This document shows, in pieces, positions 8,552 through 17,774 of a stretch of 64,000 bases of DNA. The notes under the pieces were generated by a model. The model saw nothing but the letters and a program-made list of their open reading frames with translations, was not told where the DNA came from and searched no databases. Position numbers and translations under genes: made by a program. This DNA is from Massilistercora timonensis (GTDB lineage Bacteria; Bacillota; Clostridia; Lachnospirales; Lachnospiraceae), in contig NZ_LT990039.1 in NCBI RefSeq assembly GCF_900312975.1, positions 2,170,001 to 2,234,000 on the forward strand, given 5' to 3'. How positions within the stretch are numbered: the stretch's first letter is position 1; the number at the start of each line of letters is the position of its first letter.

Positions 8552-8968
8552 ATGAAATCCTATCGCAAAGAATTACATTTCCATCTCCCCACCAGGCGGG
8601 GCCTGGTGAATATCACCCGGGAGGTGCAAAAGGCGGTGACGGAAAGCGGAGTCAAAGAAGGACTGGTGCTGGTCAACGCCATGAACATTACCGCCAGCGT
8701 GTTCATCAATGACGATGAGAGCGGTCTCCATCAGGATTATGAGAAGTGGCTGGAGGGACTGGCGCCGGAGAAGCCCTACAGCCAGTACCGCCACAATGGC
8801 TATGAGGACAATGCGGACGCTCATTTGAAGCGGACGATCATGGGCCGGGAGACGGTGGTGGCCATCACGGAAGGCCGGCTGGACTTTGGAACCTGGGAGC
8901 AGATCTTCTACTATGAGTTTGACGGGAAGCGGGATAAGCGTGTGCTGATCAAGGTGATCGGGGAGTAG
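8552..8968 (+). CDS. yjbQ: YjbQ/UPF0047 family protein
   Basis: A 138-residue protein with the whole UPF0047 domain: an N-terminal [25 protein letters not shown], the middle [23 protein letters not shown], and the conserved [12 protein letters not shown] histidine region followed by [20 protein letters not shown]. Family members form trimers with clustered histidines and can replace thiamine phosphate synthase weakly; a role in metabolite repair has been proposed. AAGGAGGAG lies 7 bases before ATG. The stop overlaps the first bases of the structured repeat that follows. Confidence 0.88.
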   Translation: MKSYRKELHFHLPTRRGLVNITREVQKAVTESGVKEGLVLVNAMNITASVFINDDESGLHQDYEKWLEGLAPEKPYSQYRHNGYEDNADAHLKRTIMGRETVVAITEGRLDFGTWEQIFYYEFDGKRDKRVLIKVIGE

Positions 8969-9152
8969 TTTGTATGGCGGATGCACCCCAGTTCCGCCCG
9001 CGCCCCCGCGTCATTCGCAAAATCCGCTCCTGACGGAGCTTACTCCCGGCCTGGCGGCCGAGATTTTGCTCATTTGTGGGCGCTCCACTCATACAAAACC
9101 ATGTTCGAAACTTCATGCGAGCATGAGTTTCAAACATAGTTTGTATGGCGGA
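8967..9152. repeat. Structured intergenic element with terminal direct repeats and nested hairpins
   Basis: The element is bounded by two copies of TAGTTTGTATGGCGGA (8967-8982 and 9137-9152). Inside, GCGCCC 9000-9005 pairs with GGGCGC 9078-9083 and GCAAAATC 9017-9024 with GATTTTGC 9062-9069. Within these arms sit hairpins GCTCC/GGAGC (9026-9039) and CGGCC/GGCCG (9047-9060). A separate 58-base hairpin (9090-9147) pairs CATACAAA with TTTGTATG and CATGC with GCATG at its tip. No ORF is convincing. It looks like a MITE-like or RNA-forming dispersed repeat; the family is not recognised. Confidence 0.6.
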
Positions 9153-9175
9153 ACTGGTTTTTTGTGAATTAATGC

Positions 9176-9204
9176 TTTAAATCGGCAAAGTATTGTGTTA
9201 TACT
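9176..9204 (+). promoter_or_regulatory. Promoter for the first aryl-CoA ligase/IOR operon
   Basis: TTTAAA at 9176-9181 and TATACT at 9199-9204 with a 17-base spacer. A leader hairpin GGCGCA/TGCGCC (9218-9239) followed by GCTTTT lies between promoter and start and could attenuate transcription. Confidence 0.45.
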
Positions 9205-9281
9205 TATCTGGAAACCGGGCGCAGAGGGGATTTTGCGCCTGCTTTTCGTAGAATATCGGTTGCCATGAAGGAGGAAGCACG

Positions 9282-10592
9282 ATGATATGGGCAAAGGAAG
9301 AGACTCTTCCAAGAGCTGAGATCGAGAAGATCCAGCTGGAGAAATTAAAGCAGACGGTACACTACATCTATGAGAGAGTAGAGCCGTACCGCAGGAAAAT
9401 GGAAGACGCAGGAGTGAAGCCGGAGGACATCCAGAGTCTGGATGATCTGAAGAAGCTTCCATTTACATATAAGGCGGATTTCCGGGATAATTATCCTATG
9501 GGACTTTTCGCTGTGGACAAGAAGGATCTGGTCCGGTTCCACGCAAGTTCCGGGACCACCGGGAAACCCACCGTAGTAGGATACACCAGGAAGGATCTGG
9601 ATGTGTGGCTTGGAAATGTGGCCCGCATCGCCTGCATGGGAGGCGCTACGCCGGATGACGTGGCCCAGATCTCCTTTGGCTACGGCACATTTACAGGAGC
9701 CCTGGGGCTCCACGGAGGACTGGAACTTCTGGGGGCGTCTGTGATCCCCATGTCTTCCGGCAATACCAAGAAGCAGATCATGTTCATGCAGGATATGGGG
9801 ACTACCCTTCTGGTGGCGACTCCGTCCTACGCTCTTCATCTGGGCGAGGAGATCCGGGCCAGGGGACTTGATCCGGCTAAAGACCTGAAGGTGCGTATCG
9901 GCCTGTTTGGCGGAGAGGGTATGACCGAGCCTATGCGGGATGAGATGCACAAGGTCTGGGGCGATCAGTTCTTCTGCACCCAGAATTACGGGATGAGCGA
10001 GCTGTGTGGACCGGGCGTGGCCGGAGAGTGCGAGGCCCTGCAGGGAATGCACATCAATGAAGACTGGTTTATCCCGGAAGTGATCGATCCCAAGACGGGA
10101 GAGGTTCTGGCACCGGGCGAGCGGGGAGAACTGGTGGTAACCTGTCTGGGGAAAGAAGCGCTGCCGCTGGTGCGCTACCGTACCGGAGACATGACCCGGC
10201 TGTTCTATGAGCCCTGCAGCTGCGGGCGGACCACGGTCAGGATGGAGAACCTGTCCGGCCGGGCAGATGATATGCTGGTGATCCGGGGCGTGAATGTATT
10301 CCCCACTCAGATCGAGGAAGTACTGCTTCAGATCCCGGAGATCGGTCCTCACTATGAGATCCTGGTAGAGCGCAAGAACCGCCTGGATGTGATGACCATC
10401 ACGGTAGAGCTGGTGGACGACCGGCTTTTGGACAGCTATTCCAAACTCAGCGAACTGGAGCAGAAGATCAAGAAGGGGCTGAAAGCCCAGCTTGGACTGG
10501 CCACCCAGATCAAACTGGTGGCGCCCTATTCGCTGCAGCGGTTTGAGGGCAAGGCGAAGCGAGTAACAGATTTACGAAAGGATGGATTATAA
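9282..10592 (+). CDS. paaK: Phenylacetate-CoA ligase-like AMP-forming enzyme (copy 1)
   Basis: A 436-residue adenylate-forming enzyme of the PaaK group, normal length. The phosphate-binding loop is SSGTTGKP at residue 89; the adenylate/AMP motif and YRTGD (Tyr299) follow, and the C-terminal swinging domain ends in EGKAKRVTDLRK with the usual lysine. A zinc-binding-like CSCGR is also seen near 310. It should interconvert an aryl acid and aryl-CoA using ATP. Because iorA follows with one base between genes, the substrate is likely phenylacetate, 4-hydroxyphenylacetate or indoleacetate. Direction (acid activation or acid release) cannot be told. AAGGAGGAAG lies 7 bases before ATG. Confidence 0.9.
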   Translation: MIWAKEETLPRAEIEKIQLEKLKQTVHYIYERVEPYRRKMEDAGVKPEDIQSLDDLKKLPFTYKADFRDNYPMGLFAVDKKDLVRFHASSGTTGKPTVVGYTRKDLDVWLGNVARIACMGGATPDDVAQISFGYGTFTGALGLHGGLELLGASVIPMSSGNTKKQIMFMQDMGTTLLVATPSYALHLGEEIRARGLDPAKDLKVRIGLFGGEGMTEPMRDEMHKVWGDQFFCTQNYGMSELCGPGVAGECEALQGMHINEDWFIPEVIDPKTGEVLAPGERGELVVTCLGKEALPLVRYRTGDMTRLFYEPCSCGRTTVRMENLSGRADDMLVIRGVNVFPTQIEEVLLQIPEIGPHYEILVERKNRLDVMTITVELVDDRLLDSYSKLSELEQKIKKGLKAQLGLATQIKLVAPYSLQRFEGKAKRVTDLRKDGL

Positions 10593-10593
10593 A

Positions 10594-12342
10594 ATGGGGA
10601 AAAAGGTGATTATGCTTGGCAATGAGGCTATTGCCAGAGGCGCTTATGAGGCGGGAGTAAAGGTGTCCGCCGCATATCCTGGGACGCCCAGCACAGAGAT
10701 CAGTGAGAGCCTGGTACAGTACCGGGACGATCTCTACTGTGAGTGGTCGCCCAATGAGAAAGTAGCCACAGAGGTTGCCATTGGAGCTTCTGTGTCGGGT
10801 GTGCGGGCCATGGCCTGCATGAAGCATGTGGGATTCAACGTGGCGGCAGATCCGGCCTACACGGTTTCTTATATGGGAGTCAATGGCGGTCTGGTGATCG
10901 TGGTTGCCGACGATCCGGGGCTTTACAGCTCCCAGAATGAACAGGATACCCGGATGGTGGCAAGAGCGGCGCAGCTGCCGGTGCTGGAGCCTTCCGACAG
11001 CAGCGAGGCCAAGGAATATATGAAGCTGGCTTTTGAGCTGAGCGAGAAGTTTGACCGGCCTTTCGTATTCCGCACCACCACAAGACTGGCCCATTCCCAG
11101 GGACTGGTGGAACTGGGAGAACGGGCATGTCCGGAGGACAAACCTTATGTAAAGAATATCCAGAAGACGGTTATGATGCCGGGGAACGCCAAGCTCCGCC
11201 ATGTGGAGATCGAGAAGCGGAACCTGGAGCTTCAGGAGGCGGCTGACACCCTGCCCATCAATACCGTTGAGATGAATGACACAAAGATTGGAGTCATCAC
11301 CAGCGGTATCCCCTATCAGTATGTGAAGGAAGCCCTGCCTAACGCTTCGGTTTTGAAGCTTGGCATGGTGAATCCCCTGCCCAGGAAGATGATCAAGGAG
11401 TTTGCTTCCAAAGTGGAGAAGCTCTATATTGTAGAGGAATTGGATCCGGTGATCGAGGAACAGGTAAGATCCTGGGGGATCTCGGCTATTGGCAAGGAGA
11501 TCTTCACCGTTCAGGGCGAGTACAGCGCCAACATGATCCGTGCCGCCATCGGCGGAGAGAAGCTGGATATCGCGGCTCCGGCCGCGGCGCCGGGACGTCC
11601 GCCTATCCTCTGCCCGGGCTGCCCTCACAGAAGCGTCTATTATGTACTGAACAAGCTGAAGCTGCATGCCGCGGGAGATATCGGCTGTTATACGCTGGGA
11701 GCGGTGGCGCCTCTCAGCGTGGTGGATACCACCATCTGTATGGGGGCCAGCATTTCCAGTCTCCACGGTATGGAGAAAGCCAAGGGCAAAGAGTACATCA
11801 AGGACTGGGTGGCAGTGATCGGAGATTCCACCTTCTTACATACAGGTGTAAATTCCCTGATGAACATGATGTACAACAATGCCACCGGAACAGTGATCAT
11901 CCTGGACAACTCCACTACGGGAATGACAGGGCATCAGGATCACGCGGCCACCGGCAAGACCCTGCAGGGAGATCCCACCTATGCCATTGACATCCCGGGA
12001 CTGTGCCGGGCCATGGGCGTGAAGAACGTGGTGGAGGTCAATGCCTTTGACATCGAGACCCTGGAGAAGACAGTGAAGGAAGAAGTGGCCAGAGACGAGG
12101 TCTCCGTGATCATCACCAAGACCCCATGCGTGCTTCTGAGCAAGGCGAAGAAACCGCTCTATGTGGCCCATGAAGATAAATGTAAGAAATGCGGCATGTG
12201 TATGAAACCGGGATGTCCGGCCATGACTAAGAATCCGGACGGAACCATCCACATTGACGATACCATGTGTACCGGCTGCGGCCTGTGCGCAAGCCTGTGT
12301 AAGTTTGATGCCATTGAGCTGGTAAAGGAGGGTGAGCGGTAA
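10594..12342 (+). CDS. iorA: Indolepyruvate:ferredoxin oxidoreductase, alpha subunit (copy 1)
   Basis: A 582-residue subunit carrying TPP and iron-sulfur clusters. It opens KKVIMLGNEAIARGAYEAG as in other IorA. The TPP-binding segment begins at GDS near residue 410 and runs to LDNSTTGMTGHQ. The C-terminus has two [4Fe-4S] motifs, CKKCGMCMKPGCP at 530 and CTGCGLCASLCK at 559. With IorB it oxidises arylpyruvates to aryl-acetyl-CoA, CO2 and reduced ferredoxin; the reaction is reversible. I chose ATG 10594 because AAAGGATGG is correctly spaced; ATG 10582 overlaps that site. It overlaps iorB by one base. Confidence 0.94.
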   Translation: MGKKVIMLGNEAIARGAYEAGVKVSAAYPGTPSTEISESLVQYRDDLYCEWSPNEKVATEVAIGASVSGVRAMACMKHVGFNVAADPAYTVSYMGVNGGLVIVVADDPGLYSSQNEQDTRMVARAAQLPVLEPSDSSEAKEYMKLAFELSEKFDRPFVFRTTTRLAHSQGLVELGERACPEDKPYVKNIQKTVMMPGNAKLRHVEIEKRNLELQEAADTLPINTVEMNDTKIGVITSGIPYQYVKEALPNASVLKLGMVNPLPRKMIKEFASKVEKLYIVEELDPVIEEQVRSWGISAIGKEIFTVQGEYSANMIRAAIGGEKLDIAAPAAAPGRPPILCPGCPHRSVYYVLNKLKLHAAGDIGCYTLGAVAPLSVVDTTICMGASISSLHGMEKAKGKEYIKDWVAVIGDSTFLHTGVNSLMNMMYNNATGTVIILDNSTTGMTGHQDHAATGKTLQGDPTYAIDIPGLCRAMGVKNVVEVNAFDIETLEKTVKEEVARDEVSVIITKTPCVLLSKAKKPLYVAHEDKCKKCGMCMKPGCPAMTKNPDGTIHIDDTMCTGCGLCASLCKFDAIELVKEGER

Positions 12343-12911
12343 TGGAGACAAAGAATATCATGATCGTCGGCGTGGGCGGACAGGGTACGCTGCTCACCAG
12401 CAGGATCCTGGGAGGTCTTGCACTGGCGGGAGGTTATGACGTAAAACTTTCCGAGGTACACGGAATGGCCCAGAGAGGCGGAAGCGTGGTTACCTTTGTA
12501 CGCTACGGAGATCAGGTGGCGGAGCCCATCGTAGAGGAAGGGCAGGCAGACGTGATCATCGCCTTTGAACGGCTGGAAGCCCTGCGGTACGCACATTTCC
12601 TGAAGAAGGACGGGGCGCTGGTGGTAAACGACTGGCGGATCGATCCCATGCCGGTGGTGATCGGCGCGGCGCAGTATCCGGAGGATATCCTGGACACGCT
12701 GCGTAAAGACCACAAGGTATATACCGTCAATGCCACAGAGGAATCCAAGAAGTTGGGGAATCCAAGAGTGTTCAACCTGATCGTTCTGGGGATCGCGGCC
12801 CAGCATATGGATTTCACCAAAGAACAGTGGTATGAAGTGATCGAGAAGACCGTGCCGCCCAAAACCATTGAGATCAACAAGAAAGCCTTTGATGTAGGAT
12901 ATCAGTTGTAG
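12342..12911 (+). CDS. iorB: Indolepyruvate:ferredoxin oxidoreductase, beta subunit (copy 1)
   Basis: A 189-residue gamma-domain subunit. The opening NIMIVGVGGQGTLLTSRILGG and EVHGMAQRGGSVVTFVRYG are the IorB signatures. It forms the (alpha-beta)2 enzyme with IorA. Its ATG overlaps the iorA stop (TAATG), which indicates translational coupling and equal synthesis. It is followed after 14 bases by an ACT-domain gene with its own AAGGAGG. Confidence 0.94.
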   Translation: METKNIMIVGVGGQGTLLTSRILGGLALAGGYDVKLSEVHGMAQRGGSVVTFVRYGDQVAEPIVEEGQADVIIAFERLEALRYAHFLKKDGALVVNDWRIDPMPVVIGAAQYPEDILDTLRKDHKVYTVNATEESKKLGNPRVFNLIVLGIAAQHMDFTKEQWYEVIEKTVPPKTIEINKKAFDVGYQL

Positions 12912-12925
12912 GAAGGAGGTGCGGT

Positions 12926-13345
12926 ATGATCAGACAGTTGTCGGTATTTGTGGAGAACAAACCGGGAAGCCTGATGGAAGTTACTTCCAGGCTCAATGAA
13001 GCCCATGTGAACATCCGGGCGGTGGCCAGTTTTGACACGCCGGAGTTCGGGATCCTGCGTCTGGTGGTAGATCAGCCGGAGGAGGCCAAGGCCTATCTGA
13101 CCAGCAAGGGATTTGTAGTGCGGATCCACCAGGTGATCGGCGCGGAGCTGGAGGACAAGAAGGGAAATCTTAACCAGATGCTGGAGATCCTGGCGGACAG
13201 CGGGATCAGCATCAACTATATCTATTCCTTTGTCATCCGGGACGGACGGGCGCCGGTGATGGTAGTCAGTACGGATGATTTTGACAAGGCGAAGAAAGCG
13301 CTTGCAGACGCCGGAGTCAAGATGGTGGAAGAGGCGGATCTGTAG
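12926..13345 (+). CDS. Tandem ACT-domain protein (copy 1)
   Basis: A 139-residue protein made of two ACT domains and nothing else. The first begins IRQLSVFVENKPGSLMEVTSRL, the second near residue 70 has the LNQMLEILADSGISINYIYSF pattern. ACT domains bind amino acids and change the activity of partner enzymes. Lying between iorB and the second ligase, it probably senses an aromatic amino acid or related acid and regulates the ligase or IOR; this role is inferred from location. Similar stand-alone ACT proteins often accompany PaaK-like ligases. Confidence 0.88.
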   Translation: MIRQLSVFVENKPGSLMEVTSRLNEAHVNIRAVASFDTPEFGILRLVVDQPEEAKAYLTSKGFVVRIHQVIGAELEDKKGNLNQMLEILADSGISINYIYSFVIRDGRAPVMVVSTDDFDKAKKALADAGVKMVEEADL

Positions 13346-13402
13346 AGAGCAGAGTCCGCAGATATAAGCAAAGAAGGAATTAAGGAACAGGAGTAAAGTA
13401 AG

Positions 13403-14734
13403 ATGGCAAAAATAGCGTTAGAAGATTGGAAAGAGAAGGTCAGAGACCCGAAGATCGAGTGCATGAGCCGGGACGAGATGTCCGCTCTGCAAAGTGAACG
13501 CCTGGTAAAGCAGGTGAAAAATGTTTATGATCATGTAGAGTTCTATCGGAAGAAGATGGATGATCTGGGCGTGGAGCCTGGAGATATCAAGGGCATTGAA
13601 GATATCGACAAGCTTCCCTTTACCACCAAGGAGGACTTAAGAGACAATTATCCCTTCGGTCTTCTGGCGGTTCCCCAGGAAGAGATCGTACGTGTGCAGG
13701 GAACTTCCGGAACTACAGGAAAGCTGACTCTGGCTTCCTACACCCAGAAGGATGTGGACGTCTGGGGCGAGTGTGTGGCAAGAGGCCTTACCATGGCAGG
13801 ACTGACGGCGGGAGACCGGATCCACATCTGTTATGGATACGGACTGTTCACCGGCGGAATGGGACTGGATTTTGGAGCCAAGGCGCTGGGAGCCATGGCG
13901 ATCCCCATGTCTTCCGGTAATACCAAGCGTCAGCTGATGTGCATGGAGGACTTTGGAGCCACCGCATTTGCCTGTACGCCGTCTTACGCCATGTATCTGG
14001 CGGAGGCAGCCCAGGAGGCAGGGATTGTAGACCGCCTGCAGATCCGGGCCAGCATCAACGGAGCGGAGCCCTGGACCGACGAGATGCGAAGAAAGATCGA
14101 GAGTATCCTGAACATTAATACCTTTGACATCTACGGACTCTGCGAGGTGACGGGACCGGGCGTTGCCATGGACTGTATCCACCATCAGGGCCTGCATGTC
14201 TACGAGGATTACTTCTATCCGGAGATCCTGAACCCGGCAGACCAGAGCCCCTGCAAGGACGGGGAGACCGGCGAGCTGGTATTCACCACCCTTGCCAAGG
14301 AAGGGATGCCGCTGATCCGGTACCGCACCAAGGACCTGACCAGCATTGACCACAGCCCCTGTAAATGTGGGCGGACCCTTCCCAGGATCCAGAAGTTTAC
14401 CGGACGTACCGACGACATGAAAGTCATCCGCGGCGTCAATGTATTCCCCACCCAGGTGGAGACTGCACTCCTGTCCATGGGCGGCGGCGTGGCGCCTCAC
14501 TATATGCTGATCGTAGACCGGGAGAATAACCTGGATGTGCTGACCGTTATGGTGGAAGTAGACGAGAAATATTTCTCCGATGAGATCCGGAAGCTGGATG
14601 AACTGAAGAACAAGGTGGCGGCCGTGCTCAAACAGGCGCTGGGCGTATCTGTGCGGGTGAAGCTGGTAGAGCCTAAGACCATCCAGAGAAGTGAAGGCAA
14701 AGCAAAACGTGTCATCGACAACCGTGTACTGTAA
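13403..14734 (+). CDS. paaK: Phenylacetate-CoA ligase-like AMP-forming enzyme (copy 2)
   Basis: A 443-residue paralogue of the ligase at 9282, with the same order: P-loop TSGTTGK at residue 101, YRTKD in place of YRTGD, CKCGR, and EGKAKRV at the end. The change of the glycine in YRTGD to lysine and different middle sequence suggest another substrate from copy 1. It is preceded by a 57-base gap with AGGAACAGGAG-like ribosome sites, and followed after 16 bases by a second ACT gene, so the order ligase-IOR-ACT-ligase-ACT is one long transcript. Confidence 0.9.
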   Translation: MAKIALEDWKEKVRDPKIECMSRDEMSALQSERLVKQVKNVYDHVEFYRKKMDDLGVEPGDIKGIEDIDKLPFTTKEDLRDNYPFGLLAVPQEEIVRVQGTSGTTGKLTLASYTQKDVDVWGECVARGLTMAGLTAGDRIHICYGYGLFTGGMGLDFGAKALGAMAIPMSSGNTKRQLMCMEDFGATAFACTPSYAMYLAEAAQEAGIVDRLQIRASINGAEPWTDEMRRKIESILNINTFDIYGLCEVTGPGVAMDCIHHQGLHVYEDYFYPEILNPADQSPCKDGETGELVFTTLAKEGMPLIRYRTKDLTSIDHSPCKCGRTLPRIQKFTGRTDDMKVIRGVNVFPTQVETALLSMGGGVAPHYMLIVDRENNLDVLTVMVEVDEKYFSDEIRKLDELKNKVAAVLKQALGVSVRVKLVEPKTIQRSEGKAKRVIDNRVL

Positions 14735-14750
14735 GAAGGAGGGGAAGAAC

Positions 14751-15194
14751 ATGGGTATGAGCAATACGATCCAACAGTTATCAGTATTTTTGGAGAACAG
14801 AGAGGGACGTCTGGACGAGGTGCTGACAGTCCTTGCCGACAATGGCGTGAACATCGTGGCTTTGAGCCTTGCGGACACCTCCGATTACGGAATGCTCCGC
14901 ATGATCGTGTCCGATCCTCAGAGAGGGAAACAGGCGCTCAAGGAGGCCGGGATCACCGCAATGCTTACCGACGTGGTGGCCCTGCGGGTGCCCCATGCGA
15001 CAGGTTCTCTTTCCAAGGCTATGCACCAGATCGTGGAAGGCGAGGTAAACGTGGAATATATGTACGCCTTTGCCAATGGATCTGACGCGGCAGCAGTGTT
15101 AAAGAGCGATGATCCGGGACGGGTGATCGACATCCTGAAGGGCAGCGGATTCGACGTGTACAGCGCCGACGAGGCATACCGGGCGAATCAGTAA
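14751..15194 (+). CDS. Tandem ACT-domain protein (copy 2)
   Basis: A 147-residue two-ACT-domain protein related to the one at 12926: NTIQQLSVFLENREGRLDEVLTVL then a second domain starting near residue 75 (ALRVPHATGSLSKAMHQIVEG). The start at 14751 is chosen by AAGAAGGAGGGG upstream; the frame is open to 14691 inside the ligase gene but lacks a site there. As with copy 1, amino-acid sensing for the neighbouring ligase is inferred. Confidence 0.87.
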   Translation: MGMSNTIQQLSVFLENREGRLDEVLTVLADNGVNIVALSLADTSDYGMLRMIVSDPQRGKQALKEAGITAMLTDVVALRVPHATGSLSKAMHQIVEGEVNVEYMYAFANGSDAAAVLKSDDPGRVIDILKGSGFDVYSADEAYRANQ

Positions 15195-15212
15195 GAAGGA
15201 GAAAAATTGTCC

Positions 15213-15241
15213 TTGCCAACCGGATAACCCTGTGTTAGAAT
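15213..15241 (+). promoter_or_regulatory. Promoter for secG
   Basis: TTGCCA at 15213-15218 and TAGAAT at 15236-15241 with a 17-base spacer, 32 bases before the secG ATG. Confidence 0.6.
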
Positions 15242-15272
15242 AAACATGGTTTATCCACAGGAGGTGTATAAG

Positions 15273-15515
15273 ATGGAGATTCTGAAGATCGTACTTATGA
15301 TCCTATTTGCAATAGACTGTATCGCCCTTTCCGCGATCGTACTGCTTCAGGAAGGAAAGTCCGCAGGGCTTGGTACCATCAGCGGTATGGCGGATACTTA
15401 CTGGGGACAGAACAAGGGACGTTCCATGGAGGGAGCCCTGGTGAAGTCCACCAAGTTCCTGGCAGTTCTGTTTATCGTGCTGGCGGCAGTGCTGAATCTT
15501 AAGGTTTTTGCATAG
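15273..15515 (+). CDS. secG: Preprotein translocase subunit SecG
   Basis: An 80-residue protein with two membrane helices (about 2-22 and 58-77) joined by a loop holding EGKSAGLGTISGMADTYWG, the SecG signature. It supports SecYEG translocation in the membrane. ACAGGAGGTG precedes ATG 15273; the frame is open from 15246 but the upstream ATG has no site. In Firmicutes secG-rnr-smpB is a common order, found here too, with a terminator between secG and rnr. Confidence 0.93.
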   Translation: MEILKIVLMILFAIDCIALSAIVLLQEGKSAGLGTISGMADTYWGQNKGRSMEGALVKSTKFLAVLFIVLAAVLNLKVFA

Positions 15516-15542
15516 AGGCAGAGTATATTTGAGAGAAACAGT

Positions 15543-15574
15543 GGGACACTCCTGTACAAAGGAGTGTCCCTTTT
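15543..15574 (+). terminator. Terminator after secG
   Basis: GGGACACTCCT at 15543-15553 pairs with AGGAGTGTCCC at 15560-15570, followed by TTTT. Only 23 bases separate it from the rnr ATG, so rnr is either expressed by read-through or by a promoter not seen. Confidence 0.8.
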
Positions 15575-15596
15575 ACATGCAGGGAAAGGAAAGGCT

Positions 15597-17774
15597 ATGG
15601 ACCGAACAGGAGAGAAACAGAAAAAGGTAGTCTATGATTTTATCTGCGACGACCTGTATACCCCCATGAAGTTCAAAGAGATGGCCATGCTGCTGCAGGT
15701 TCCAAAAACCCGGCGCCAGGAACTGAAAGAGGTGCTGGAGGAACTGGAGGCAGAAGGAAAGATCGCGGTCTCCAGGCGGGGGAAATATTACAAAGGCGAG
15801 GCGGAGAAGAAGACCGGTATCTATCGGGCTACCCGGAAGGGTTTCGGCTTCGTGACGGTGCCGGAGGAAGAGACCGACATTTATATTGCTCAGGAGGATC
15901 AGGGAGGAGCTTTCGACGGGGATGAGGTGGAAGTCCAGATCACCGGCAGGCCTTCCGGGCGGAACCGGGAGGGAAAGATCCTCAGGATCCTGGCCCGGGG
16001 CCATGCCAGGGTGGTGGGCCTGTATCAGAGGAAACCAAAGCAGGCTTATGGCTTTGTGATCCCGGACGATCCCAGATTCTCAAAGGATGTATTTATCCCG
16101 GAAGGAAAAGAGGGAGGCGCGGCGGACGGCCACAAGGTGGTGGCGGAATTTTTATCCTATGGGGAAGACGGACGGAACCCGGAGGGGAAGATCGTGGAGA
16201 TCATCGGCCATGTGAACGACCCGGGGACAGATATCCTGTCCATTGTGAAAGGTTATGAACTGCCCCTGGAGTTCCCGGAGCGGGTGCAAAACCAGGCGGT
16301 CCGGGTGGCGAAGGAAGTAAGCCCTGCGGACATGGCGGGACGGAAGGACCTGCGGGACTGGCAGATGGTTACCATTGACGGGGAGGACGCCAAAGACCTG
16401 GACGACGCGGTTTCTCTTGTGATGGAAGGAGAGAACTATCTCCTTGGCGTCCACATCGCGGATGTGGCCAACTATGTGCAGGAGAACAGCGCCCTGGACC
16501 GGGAGGCTCTGAGAAGGGGGACCAGCGTCTATCTGGCGGACCGGGTGATCCCCATGCTCCCCCATACTCTGTCCAACGGGATCTGCTCCCTGAATGCAGG
16601 CTGTGACCGGCTGGCCTTAAGCTGCATCATGCGGATCGATCCCAATGGAGCGGTGCTGGATCATGAGATCGCGGAGACAGTGATCCATGTGCAGGAGCGG
16701 ATGACTTATACCAGTGTGAAGAAGATCCTGGAGGACAAAGACGAGGCGGAACGGGAGCGGTATCAGGATCTGGTGCCTATGTTCCAGCGGATGGGCAAGC
16801 TTTCTGCCATTTTAAGGAAAAGGCGGCAGAAGCGGGGATCCATTGACTTTGATTTCCCGGAGAGCAAGCTGATCCTGGATGAACAGGGCATGCCCCTGGA
16901 GATCCGTCCTTATGAGCGCAACGTGGCCACGAGGCTGATCGAGGATTTCATGCTGCTGGCAAATGAGACGGTGGCGGAGGACTATTACTGGCAGGAACTG
17001 CCCTTCCTCTACCGGACCCATGAGCAGCCGGACAGCGAGAAGATCCGGGCGCTGGCCATTTTCATTAATAATTTCGGTTACTCCATGCATGTGGGGCAGA
17101 ATGAAGTCCGGCCCAAGGAGATCCAGAAGCTGCTGGCGAAAGTAGAGGGGTCCGATGAGGAGGCGCTGATCAGCCGGCTGGCTCTGCGCTCCATGAAGCA
17201 GGCCCGGTACAGCCCGGAGAATACCGGACATTTCGGACTGGCAGCCAACTATTATACTCACTTCACATCCCCCATCCGCCGGTATCCGGACCTGCAGATC
17301 CACAGGATCATCAAGGACAGCCTGCGGGGACGGATGAACCCGGAGAAGATCGAACATTATGAGACGATCTTGCCGGAGGTGGCCAGGGCCTCCAGCGAAC
17401 TGGAGCGGCGGGCGGACGAGGCGGAGCGGGAGACCGTGCGCTTAAAGAAGGCCCAGTATATGAGCCGCCATGTGGGTGAGATATACGAAGGCGTGATCTC
17501 AGGCCTGACCCGGTGGGGAATGTATGTAGAGTTAAAAAATACGGTGGAAGGCCTGATTCATGTTGCAAATATGACGGATGACCATTATGATTATGACGAG
17601 GGGCGCTGTCTTATGACGGGAACCCGTACCGGGAAGACCTACCGGCTGGGTCAGCGTCTGGCAGTGCGGGTCATTGGCGCGGACGTTTTCTTACGCACCG
17701 TGGACTTTGAGATCGCAGATGAAGGAGAGTTGGAGGATGGCAAAGACAACGAATGTGAAACTGGTTGCCAATAA
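15597..17774 (+). CDS. rnr: Ribonuclease R
   Basis: A 725-residue 3'-5' exoribonuclease. An N-terminal winged helix (to about 65) is followed by two cold-shock-type OB domains, the RNB catalytic domain with DAKDLDDAV (from Asp264) and an S1 domain (about 635-705) containing [13 protein letters not shown]. It degrades structured RNA and non-stop mRNA together with the tmRNA-SmpB system encoded next. I chose ATG 15597 with AAGGAAAGG upstream; the longer frame starts within the terminator stem. The last 38 bases overlap smpB. Confidence 0.93.
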   Translation: MDRTGEKQKKVVYDFICDDLYTPMKFKEMAMLLQVPKTRRQELKEVLEELEAEGKIAVSRRGKYYKGEAEKKTGIYRATRKGFGFVTVPEEETDIYIAQEDQGGAFDGDEVEVQITGRPSGRNREGKILRILARGHARVVGLYQRKPKQAYGFVIPDDPRFSKDVFIPEGKEGGAADGHKVVAEFLSYGEDGRNPEGKIVEIIGHVNDPGTDILSIVKGYELPLEFPERVQNQAVRVAKEVSPADMAGRKDLRDWQMVTIDGEDAKDLDDAVSLVMEGENYLLGVHIADVANYVQENSALDREALRRGTSVYLADRVIPMLPHTLSNGICSLNAGCDRLALSCIMRIDPNGAVLDHEIAETVIHVQERMTYTSVKKILEDKDEAERERYQDLVPMFQRMGKLSAILRKRRQKRGSIDFDFPESKLILDEQGMPLEIRPYERNVATRLIEDFMLLANETVAEDYYWQELPFLYRTHEQPDSEKIRALAIFINNFGYSMHVGQNEVRPKEIQKLLAKVEGSDEEALISRLALRSMKQARYSPENTGHFGLAANYYTHFTSPIRRYPDLQIHRIIKDSLRGRMNPEKIEHYETILPEVARASSELERRADEAERETVRLKKAQYMSRHVGEIYEGVISGLTRWGMYVELKNTVEGLIHVANMTDDHYDYDEGRCLMTGTRTGKTYRLGQRLAVRVIGADVFLRTVDFEIADEGELEDGKDNECETGCQ

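Noticed and set aside
10510-11766. A 418-codon minus-strand frame opposite iorA
   Set aside because: Shadow of iorA, low-complexity His/Leu-rich translation, no start signals.
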